A stretch of 64,000 nt of DNA from Asaia bogorensis. GTDB taxonomy: Bacteria; Pseudomonadota; Alphaproteobacteria; Acetobacterales; Acetobacteraceae. Below the pieces are notes generated by a model, which had not been told where the DNA came from, searched no databases, and saw only the letters and a program-made list of their open reading frames with translations. The position numbers and the translations under genes are program-made. Of this stretch, positions 57,479-64,000 are shown piece after piece; within the stretch, counting starts at the first letter, position 1; every line of letters starts with the position of its first letter. The stretch is taken from the NCBI RefSeq assembly GCF_900465345.1, contig NZ_UEGO01000032.1, forward strand, positions 1 to 64,000, given 5' to 3'.

Positions 57479-59590
57479 TCAGAAAGAAGAGCTGCCACCG
57501 AAATCGTGCCAGTCATCGTCATCCATCAGATCGGCATCGAGGGGCGCAAAGTCCAGATCGGGCACGGCAGGTTCTGCCGTCCAGCTCTCCGGCTCTTCAA
57601 GCTCTTCGGGGGGAAGCCCGTATTCGTCGAGCGAGAGATCCTTTGGCTCGCCAACACGGGCATCGGGAAACACGTCGAGTATGGCACGCAGCAGCGGGTG
57701 CGCATGAAGTTCCTCGCGGCGCAGGGCAACGATTTCTGCACCCTGCTCATCCAGTGTCGGCTCGCCTTCTTCATCCGAGGCTTCGACATGCCACTGCCCT
57801 GGATAAGCTTTCTCAAGTAGGGCCTGCAGACGGGTTTCAATACGCGGTGGCGTTCCACGGGCCATGCGTATGGCCACACGTGGCGGCTCGAAGCGCACAA
57901 GGTGAGCCGAATGGCGAAGCATGCCATGCAACATGGCTTCGGACTGGCGTGCGACAAAAGCGACCATCTCACGCCATGAACGCAGGGGCGGCAGGAGAGC
58001 ATCTGCCTCCTCGCCCTGCGGCGCTGGCTGTACCGGGGTCAGAACAGGCGCAGGAACAGCCACGGTACTGGAGACAGGGTCGTAGGCCACACCCCCATTA
58101 GCCACCAGACGCAGGGCGGCTTTGGGGCGGTCATCGCCGCCATGACTGCCCGAGATCCCCTGCGGGCTGCTCGCCTGTGCGGAAACCGATCCGGTGCCCT
58201 GACCCGCCCTGCTGCCTGCGGGACCCGACAGAGTTTCCCTGTCCATATCACCGGCGGGGCGGTCCTCGGATTGCATCTGCATGACCATGCGTGCCACGCG
58301 ATCAGGCGTCGGCAGGGTGCTGGCATAGCAAAGACGTATGAGCACCATCTCCGCCGCAGCGCGTCGATCAGGGGCCTGCTCGACCTCCTGAATACCCTTG
58401 AGCAGGATCTGCCAGGCGCGACCGAGTTCGGCATTGGGCAGGCGATCGGCCAGAGAGGCCCCGCGATCGCGCTCGGCCTCCGGCAATTCGCGGCTGTGAC
58501 GCAGCGACGGGATGGCCTTGAGACGCGAGATTACATGAATCAGATCGAGCAGATCGGCGAGGAGGATGCCAAGGTCAGCCCCCTGCGCATAGGCCTGACC
58601 ACTTATGGCGAGGGCCTCTTCGGCCTTGCCCTGCATCAGGATCTCGAACAGGTCGAACACGAGCTGACGATCGGCCAGCCCCAGCATGGCGCTGACCATG
58701 GGAGCCTCGATGCGCTCGGCCCCCTCGCCCTCACCTTGCGCAATCGCCTGATCGAGCAGAGACAGCCCGTCACGCACAGAGCCATCGGCAGCGCGTGCGA
58801 TCAGGGAGAGCGCCTCTTCCGAAAACGCGACCGACTCCTTTTCCGCAATGCCCGCGAAATGCTGCATGAGCATCTCCTGCGGCACGCGGCGCAGATCGAA
58901 TCGCTGGCAGCGCGACAGCACGGTCACCGGCACCTTGCGCAGTTCAGTCGTCGCAAAAATGAAGGTCACCTGCTCCGGTGGTTCCTCGAGGGTCTTCAGC
59001 AACGCATTGAAAGCGTTGCGTGAGAGCATATGGACCTCATCAATGATGAAGACCTTCATGCGCCCCTGCATCGGGCGGAAACGTGTCGCCTCAATGATTT
59101 CGCGTATATCGTCCACGCCCGTCCGTGACGCGGCGTCCATCTCGAGCACATCGGGATGACGATCGGCGAGAATGGCCGTGCAATTGGCACAGACACCGCA
59201 TGGATCAGCGGTCGGGCCGCCCTGCCCATCGACGCCAATGCAGTTGAGCGCACGGGCGATGATACGCGCCGTCGTGGTCTTGCCCACGCCGCGCACGCCG
59301 GTGAGCATGAAGGCATGGGCAACGCGGCCCAGCTGGAAGGCACGGCGCAGGATACGCACCGTGGCATCCTGCCCGATCAGGTCATCGAAATGCTGGGGGC
59401 GATATTTGCGGGCGAGAACACGATAGGGTCCGCTGCGCTCGTTTTTATCCCGCGCGGGTGCCCCGGACGCTGCTGGTGCAGGAGCAGCCGCCTCAACGGG
59501 ACTTTCCTGCGGCGCATCGAAAAATCCGCCAGCCTCAACCGGGGGCAGCGGAATATCGTCATCATGGGAAGAGGTATCTGAAGGCGTCAT
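57479..59590 (-). CDS. dnaX: DNA polymerase III subunits gamma/tau
   Basis: A 703-residue protein. After a 50-residue variable start (Asp, Glu, Pro, Ala) comes YRVLARKYRPQHFDDLIGQD, Walker A GVRGVGKTTTARI, a zinc module (CGVCANC), Walker B MKVFIIDEVHMLSRNAFNAL and the sensor-1 TFIFATTELRKVPVTVLSRC. The C-terminal tau part is Pro/Ala-linked, with conserved REMVAFVARQSEAMLHGMLR near 530. It loads the sliding clamp. ATG 59590 lies 33 bases behind the SRP RNA. I saw no A-rich slippery site for a gamma form. Confidence 0.96.
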   Translation of the reverse strand: MTPSDTSSHDDDIPLPPVEAGGFFDAPQESPVEAAAPAPAASGAPARDKNERSGPYRVLARKYRPQHFDDLIGQDATVRILRRAFQLGRVAHAFMLTGVRGVGKTTTARIIARALNCIGVDGQGGPTADPCGVCANCTAILADRHPDVLEMDAASRTGVDDIREIIEATRFRPMQGRMKVFIIDEVHMLSRNAFNALLKTLEEPPEQVTFIFATTELRKVPVTVLSRCQRFDLRRVPQEMLMQHFAGIAEKESVAFSEEALSLIARAADGSVRDGLSLLDQAIAQGEGEGAERIEAPMVSAMLGLADRQLVFDLFEILMQGKAEEALAISGQAYAQGADLGILLADLLDLIHVISRLKAIPSLRHSRELPEAERDRGASLADRLPNAELGRAWQILLKGIQEVEQAPDRRAAAEMVLIRLCYASTLPTPDRVARMVMQMQSEDRPAGDMDRETLSGPAGSRAGQGTGSVSAQASSPQGISGSHGGDDRPKAALRLVANGGVAYDPVSSTVAVPAPVLTPVQPAPQGEEADALLPPLRSWREMVAFVARQSEAMLHGMLRHSAHLVRFEPPRVAIRMARGTPPRIETRLQALLEKAYPGQWHVEASDEEGEPTLDEQGAEIVALRREELHAHPLLRAILDVFPDARVGEPKDLSLDEYGLPPEELEEPESWTAEPAVPDLDFAPLDADLMDDDDWHDFGGSSSF

Positions 59591-59623
59591 GACTCGTGCG
59601 ACGAGACCGGCTGCTTCAGAGGG

Positions 59624-59722
59624 TGGGAGGCCGAACACATGACCCGAACAAAACTCACTGCGGCTGCTTCCTTCCGGACCTGACCGGGTTCGCAAGCCGT
59701 CCGTCCAAGGCCGACCTCCCGG
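59624..59722 (-). ncRNA. ffs: Signal recognition particle RNA (4.5S type)
   Basis: On the minus strand the universally conserved apical hairpin GGTCAGGTCCGGAAGGAAGC followed by AGCC is present at 59683-59660. Ends can pair: GGGAGG near 59720 with CCTCCC near 59625. Length about 99 bases is normal for Alphaproteobacteria. The gene lies just before dnaX, a common position. The RNA binds Ffh and guides membrane proteins to FtsY. Confidence 0.93.
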
Positions 59723-59728
59723 TGCAGG

Positions 59729-59757
59729 GTTAACACCATTCTGCCTCTCATGCGCAA
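59729..59757 (-). promoter_or_regulatory. Candidate ffs promoter
   Basis: TTGCGC (59757-59752), 17 bases, GTTAAC (59734-59729) on the minus strand; the proposed RNA start lies 6-7 bases on. The -35 is inside the inverted repeat CTGCCTCT...AGAGGCAG (59741-59764). Confidence 0.5.
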
Positions 59758-59776
59758 GAGGCAGGATCAGGTTTTT

Positions 59777-61591
59777 TTACAATCCGCTTGCGCCGCCGCC
59801 TTCATGGCGTCGGTCCCAGCCCCCATAAAGCTTGCCGCTTGCAGGTGCCGCCACCGATGGACGCCCAAACAGAATTCCCTCGGCCACACCCCAGGGGCGA
59901 TGCGGCGAGAGCGCGTATCCCTCGATCTGAAGCTGCTGCATGACATCGGGGCTGAGTGCCCGCGGTTCGAGCTCGATCGCCGAGGGCTTCCACTGCTCAT
60001 GAATGCGCGGCAGATCCACGGCCTGCTGGATGTCCAGCCCGCCATCAATCACCCCGAGCACGACAGACAGGATGATGGTGGGGATGCGTGAACCGCCGGG
60101 GCTGCCGATCACCATGAAAGGCTTGCCCTCATGCGTGATGATCGTGGGGGCCATGGATGACAGAGGGGTCTTGCCCGGCGCGATGGCATTGGCCTCGGAA
60201 CCGACAATGCCAAACATGTTGGCACTGCCCGGCTTGGCGGCAAAATCATCCATCTCGTCATTGAGGAAGAAGCCGGTATCCCCACCGATAACACCCGCGC
60301 CGAACCAGCCATTAAGCGTGTAGGTGGCAGAAATAGCGAAGCCTGAGCGGTCAGCTACAGAAAACTGCGTTGTCTCATGCTTTTCGTGATCTTCGGCAGG
60401 CTGTGCCTGCATGACACCCGGCAGGGGGGCACCCGCGACCAGCGCATCGGAATTCAGGGCGTGATCGAGCGGAATTCCCTGACGAATGGCGGCCGCATAG
60501 GCCGGGTCGATCAGATGGGCAACGGGGTTATTCACGAAGTCCGGATCGCCCAGATCGCGGCGGTCAGAATAGGCATGGCGCATGGCCTCTACCTGACGCT
60601 GAACGCCAGCCACCGTGCGCAGGCCAAGCTGCTTCATGTCATAGCCAGACAGAATGTCGAGCATTTCGCAGAGAGCCACGCCACCACCGCTGGGAGGCGG
60701 GGCTGTATCGATATCATAGCCACGATAGCTGCAATGGATCGGTTCCAGCTCACGCGTGTGATAGGCCGCAAAATCGGCGAGGCTCAGAATGCCGCCATTC
60801 TGCTTGCTGGCGGCTACGACGCGCTGGGCAATATCGCCCTTGTAGAACACATCCGGCCCCTGGCTCGCGATGCTACGCAACGTGCGGGCAAGCTCTGTCT
60901 GCACCAGTCGATCGCCCGGCTGAAGCGGCGTACCGTCGGGACGAAGAAAGATCTTCGAAGCGTGCGGATCCTTCTGGAAGGCCGCGGTGCTGGTGTGCAG
61001 AAGATCGGCATCGCCCTGCCCGATCACAAAGCCCTTCTCCGCCAGCTCGATGGCCGGTGCCATGACCTGAGCACGGCTGAGCTTGCCCCAGCGACGCTGG
61101 ATCTCGTCCAGTCCGGCAACTGTGCCCGGCACACCAATGGCCCGCCATCCTTCGATGGAGGCCTTGGGGTCCACCTTGCCCTGTGCATCCTGATACATCG
61201 TGGCCGTGGCAGCGAGCGGCGCGTGCTCACGGAAGTCGATGAAGGTCGTCTTGCCGTCTGGCAGGCGCAGGGTCATGAAGCCCCCGCCGCCGATATTGCC
61301 AGCAGCAGGGTAGACAACCGCGAGCGCATACCCCACCGCAACGGCAGCGTCAGCCGCATTGCCACCCGACGCAAGAATACGACGCCCGGCCTCCGATGCC
61401 AGATGCTGGGCCGATACGACCATGCCGCGCGTTCCGACAACAGGCTTTGCGGGCTTGAGCGCCGGGTTGACCGTGCCGAAGGCCAGCGGGTCATAGGGCA
61501 TGGCCGCTGGTGCAGCCTGGGCGAGACTCGAGACAGAAATGCTGGCGAGGAGGAGCGGCAGGGCCGCAACCCGGGTGCTGACACGCTTCAC
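59777..61591 (-). CDS. ggt: Gamma-glutamyltransferase
   Basis: A 604-residue precursor. Signal peptide (ALPLLLASISVSSLAQA). GASEAGRRILASGGNAADAA-type motif, AGNIGGGGFMTLRLPDGKTT and REHAPLAATATMY in the large subunit. Self-cleavage before Thr407 in HETTQFSVAD makes the small subunit, where Thr407 is the nucleophile. PLSSMAPTI and IGSPGGSRIPT complete the site. It is periplasmic and cleaves glutathione and gamma-glutamyl peptides. Confidence 0.95.
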   Translation of the reverse strand: MKRVSTRVAALPLLLASISVSSLAQAAPAAMPYDPLAFGTVNPALKPAKPVVGTRGMVVSAQHLASEAGRRILASGGNAADAAVAVGYALAVVYPAAGNIGGGGFMTLRLPDGKTTFIDFREHAPLAATATMYQDAQGKVDPKASIEGWRAIGVPGTVAGLDEIQRRWGKLSRAQVMAPAIELAEKGFVIGQGDADLLHTSTAAFQKDPHASKIFLRPDGTPLQPGDRLVQTELARTLRSIASQGPDVFYKGDIAQRVVAASKQNGGILSLADFAAYHTRELEPIHCSYRGYDIDTAPPPSGGGVALCEMLDILSGYDMKQLGLRTVAGVQRQVEAMRHAYSDRRDLGDPDFVNNPVAHLIDPAYAAAIRQGIPLDHALNSDALVAGAPLPGVMQAQPAEDHEKHETTQFSVADRSGFAISATYTLNGWFGAGVIGGDTGFFLNDEMDDFAAKPGSANMFGIVGSEANAIAPGKTPLSSMAPTIITHEGKPFMVIGSPGGSRIPTIILSVVLGVIDGGLDIQQAVDLPRIHEQWKPSAIELEPRALSPDVMQQLQIEGYALSPHRPWGVAEGILFGRPSVAAPASGKLYGGWDRRHEGGGASGL

Positions 61592-61630
61592 GTAAATCGT
61601 TCCTTGCAGATCAGACAGAAGCCTTTGGCT

Positions 61631-62422
61631 TCAGACGTAAGGCGGCTTGGTAAAGCCGGCAGGCGAGAGCGTGAAAATCTCGCATCCCTCGCTTGTTACG
61701 GCAAGCATATGTTCGAACTGTGCGGAAAGAGAACGATCACGGGTCACGGCTGTCCAGCCGTCTTCAAGCGTCTTGGTGCCTTCCTTGCCCAGATTGAGCA
61801 TGGGTTCGATCGTGAACACCATGCCTTCTCTCAGCTTCAGCCCCTTGCCAGGCTTGCCGTAATGCACGACCTGCGGCTCGGCATGGAATTCACGCCCGAT
61901 GCCATGGCCGCAGAAATCGCGCACGACTGAAAGTCGCTGACCCTCGGCAAAGCTCTGGATGGCGTGCCCAATATCCCCCAGCGTCTTGCCCGGCGCAACT
62001 TCTGCAATGCCCAGCATCAGGGCCTTGTAGGTTGCATCAACCAGATTGACGGCCTTGCGGGGCACGTTCCCCACCAGATACATGCGCGACGTATCGCCAT
62101 ACCAGCCATCGATGATGGAGGTGACATCAATATTGACGATATCGCCATCCTTGAGGCAGCGCTCGCCAGGGATGCCGTGACAGACAACATGGTTGATGGA
62201 GATGCAGCAGGATTTCGGGAATCCGCGATAATTCAGCGGTGCAGGAACCGCCCCATGATCGAGCGTGTATTCGTGGATCAGACGATTGAGATCATCGGTC
62301 TTGGCGCCGGGCACGACATAGGGTGTGATCATGTCGAGTGTGGCGGCAGCGAGTTGACCCGCTTTTCTCAGGCCAACAAAATCGTCCTCAGTGTAAATCG
62401 TGATCCCGTGGTCGTGCGCCAT
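61631..62422 (-). CDS. map: Methionine aminopeptidase type I
   Basis: A 263-residue protein. Metal ligands are seen in NIDVTSIIDGWYGDTSRMYL (two Asp), CGHGIGREFHAEPQVVHY (His), FTIEPML (Glu) and SAQFEHML (Glu); HVVCHGIPGE has the substrate His. ATG 62422 has AGGGT about 9 bases before it; ATG 62431 is too close. It removes the initiator Met. Confidence 0.96.
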   Translation of the reverse strand: MAHDHGITIYTEDDFVGLRKAGQLAAATLDMITPYVVPGAKTDDLNRLIHEYTLDHGAVPAPLNYRGFPKSCCISINHVVCHGIPGERCLKDGDIVNIDVTSIIDGWYGDTSRMYLVGNVPRKAVNLVDATYKALMLGIAEVAPGKTLGDIGHAIQSFAEGQRLSVVRDFCGHGIGREFHAEPQVVHYGKPGKGLKLREGMVFTIEPMLNLGKEGTKTLEDGWTAVTRDRSLSAQFEHMLAVTSEGCEIFTLSPAGFTKPPYV

Positions 62423-62543
62423 ACTGTCCATACCCTGCTGTTGCTCCCGCTCATGTTGTCTACTTCACGGATGATGCAGAGAAAATGCGCTGCCGGGGCA
62501 TGAGGAGCAAGGCCGGATCGTCGTTTTTTATCGCCTGACCGGA

Positions 62544-63662
62544 TCAACCCTTCTGGTGGCGGCTCGTCTTCCGGGTCGAGACAACATGACGCGACGTAGC
62601 CATACGCAGCTTTGCAGACGCGACTGTGTGGTGCTTGGCGCCGTGCGCCAGAGGCTGATAACGGCGCGGGCCTGATGGCGCCTCGGCCACTTCGAGAACC
62701 GCAGCGGACCCGGCAGAGAGACGCCCGTGACGGCGCGTGTTGCGTGCCAGAACAACCGGGGGATGCAGCGGGGCCATGGGGGCCACACCCTCTGCCGCAA
62801 AACCCTGATCGAGTATGTTCGCCATCATCGCGTTGCGCTGGGGATTGGAGCGCGCGCCCAGCACCACGCCCACAAGACGTACGTTGCTGCGCTGGGCGGA
62901 TGTGATCAGATTATGCCCTGCCAGATCGGTATAGCCGGTCTTCATCCCGTCCGCACCCGCATAGGTTTTGAGCATTGGGTTATGGTTCGGAATCATGCGC
63001 CCGTGGAAAGCGAACATGGGCGTGGAGAAATAGTGGTAATATTCAGGAAAATCCTGAACCAGATGCTGTGCCAGCATGGACAGGTCGCGTGCCGTCGTCA
63101 CCTGATCGGGGTCAGGCAGGCCCGAGGCATTGCGGAACGTCGTGTTCGACATACCCAATGCGCGTGCCTGCTGCGTCATCATATTCGCAAAACGGACCTC
63201 GTCGCCTCCGCCCAGCAATTCACCGAGCGCGCAGGCAGCGTCATTGGCTGATTGGGTGACGAGGCCGAGAATCGCCTGCTGCACGACGAAATGCGTGCCG
63301 GGAACCAGGCCGAGCTTCGAAGGCGCCTGAATGGACGCGTGGATGGAGACCGGCACCGGGGTATCAGCCGTGATCTCGCCCGCACGCATGGCGCGAAACG
63401 CCATATACAGGGTCATGAGCTTGGTCAGAGAGGCCGGATAACGCTGGAGGTCGGGATCGACCTGCGAGAGCACAGCGCCGCTATTCACATCCACGACATA
63501 GGAACTGACATGGCCCGCATACTGAGCATGTGCCGGCGCCGAGACCGCTACGGTGCCCAGCCCCAGTCCTGCGCCGAGCAGCGCGCGGGTGAACACCGAC
63601 CATTTGCGCGCCTTGCCCGCCCGGGTGACCTTGATCAGGTTCGTCTTGGTAGCGGACTGCAT
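62544..63662 (-). CDS. dacF: D-alanyl-D-alanine carboxypeptidase (PBP5/6 type)
   Basis: A 372-residue protein. Signal sequence with basic start and LGAGLGLGTVAVSAPAHA. Active-site boxes: SLTKL (SxxK), SAN (SxN) and KTG within DGMKTGYTDLAGHNLI. After about residue 270 the usual PBP5 domain 2 is replaced by a basic His/Arg/Ser-rich tail (RNTRRHGRLSAGS; SRHVVSTRKTSRHQKG). It trims pentapeptides in the periplasm. The start is uncertain: ATG 63662 is chosen, a longer start at 63710 is possible. The symbol is a guess within the Dac family. Confidence 0.88.
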   Translation of the reverse strand: MQSATKTNLIKVTRAGKARKWSVFTRALLGAGLGLGTVAVSAPAHAQYAGHVSSYVVDVNSGAVLSQVDPDLQRYPASLTKLMTLYMAFRAMRAGEITADTPVPVSIHASIQAPSKLGLVPGTHFVVQQAILGLVTQSANDAACALGELLGGGDEVRFANMMTQQARALGMSNTTFRNASGLPDPDQVTTARDLSMLAQHLVQDFPEYYHYFSTPMFAFHGRMIPNHNPMLKTYAGADGMKTGYTDLAGHNLITSAQRSNVRLVGVVLGARSNPQRNAMMANILDQGFAAEGVAPMAPLHPPVVLARNTRRHGRLSAGSAAVLEVAEAPSGPRRYQPLAHGAKHHTVASAKLRMATSRHVVSTRKTSRHQKG

Positions 63663-63930
63663 GCAGTAGGTCACTCGTGCCCCCGGGAATCTGGCGTTAA
63701 TTCGTATCATAGACTGACACATTTCAAACCGTCCACGATGATCTGGCACAATTGAGGGAAAAATAAGGTAAAGGGCTCTTAATAACCCCGATTGACGCCC
63801 AGGAGCGTGTTTCAACCCTCATTCGGGCATCAGGAGCCCGGTTTTCATCGCATCGATAGGCCCGCAGAGAGCCAGTAAAACACACGATTGATCTTTGCGA
63901 ACGCCCTGTCGATCCCATATGGTCTGGATC

Positions 63931-64000
63931 ATGCCGTACCGCACAGAAGTTTCAGGAACCCGGTTAGCCGACGCCTCGGTGACCCCCGCCCCTACCCTGC
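63931..64000 (+). CDS. Start of an unidentified gene (cut by window edge)
   Basis: An open frame begins ATG 63931 (MPYRTEVSGTRLADASVTPA) or, in the same frame, ATG 63919, and runs off the window. Only about 23 residues are visible, too few for a family. It diverges from the carboxypeptidase gene; the 268 bases between hold no clear signal. Confidence 0.35.
   Translation, partial: MPYRTEVSGTRLADASVTPAPTL

Noticed and set aside
57479-59590. Search for a slippery A-run making the gamma form of DnaX
   Set aside because: No A-rich heptamer was seen at the end of the ATPase domain; only the long form is proposed.
60377-61930. 517-codon plus-strand frame opposite ggt
   Set aside because: It is an exact shadow of the ggt and map genes, has a His/Arg-rich composition typical of antisense frames, and shows no family motif.
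1-64000. CRISPR arrays, tRNA or rRNA genes
   Set aside because: No regular spaced repeats and no tRNA or rRNA sequence was recognised; the only RNA gene seen is the SRP RNA.

Overview
The window holds two blocks. Positions 1 to about 37,740 are most of a Mu-like transposable prophage, and positions about 37,940 to 64,000 are host chromosome. The host looks like an acetic acid bacterium (Acetobacteraceae, Alphaproteobacteria). The evidence is high GC, an FYDLN-acid-rich protein, the order aroA-cmk-rpsA, and the order SRP RNA-dnaX-ybaB-recR. The genus cannot be fixed from the sequence alone. All gene names come from recognising protein families by eye; no search was run.

Prophage. Nearly all of its genes lie on the minus strand and read leftwards from the repressor end. 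The repressor (36226) and a small secreted protein overlap as a lysogenic unit on the plus strand. Divergent from them is a long early operon: a Ner-like protein, a ParB-like protein, the DDE transposase (MuA type), the AAA+ target-selection ATPase (MuB type), about a dozen small proteins including GemA and a DUF3164-like protein, and finally a Mor/C-like activator (25525-25905). Late genes follow in Mu order: lysozyme, membrane and spanin-like proteins, small and large terminase, portal, MuF with a C-terminal nuclease-like domain, gpG, protease with nested scaffold, cement protein, major head protein, neck proteins, sheath, tube, a frameshifted tail chaperone, tape measure, N, hub, spike, gp46, baseplate J, gp48, tail fibre, and a partial secreted beta-helix protein that runs off the left edge. 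The other prophage end, where Mu carries mom, is outside the window.

The strongest unlabelled signal is an identical 16-bp dyad, GCTGAAATCCTTCAGC, found three times. Each copy sits just upstream of a late gene (lysozyme, protease, gp46), and the Mor/C-like gene lies directly before the first copy. I infer that these are the activator-dependent late promoters, comparable to Plys, PI and PP of Mu.

The boundary region 37,485-38,091 has no convincing gene. It carries nested inverted repeats, a four-fold 10-bp-phased ATCCCG repeat and hairpins. The prophage end lies somewhere in it, just upstream of greA.

Host part. greA and a threonine ammonia-lyase are on the plus strand, followed by a broken DUF2927-like gene. 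Next is a minus-strand cluster of three large glycosyltransferase genes, one interrupted by a one-base frameshift. Then come rpsA, cmk and aroA; an FYDLN protein and a secreted UbiC-like protein on the plus strand; another glycosyltransferase; a pteridine-reductase-like SDR; recR, ybaB, dnaX and the SRP RNA; gamma-glutamyltransferase; methionine aminopeptidase; a D-Ala-D-Ala carboxypeptidase; and the first codons of a plus-strand gene at the right edge.
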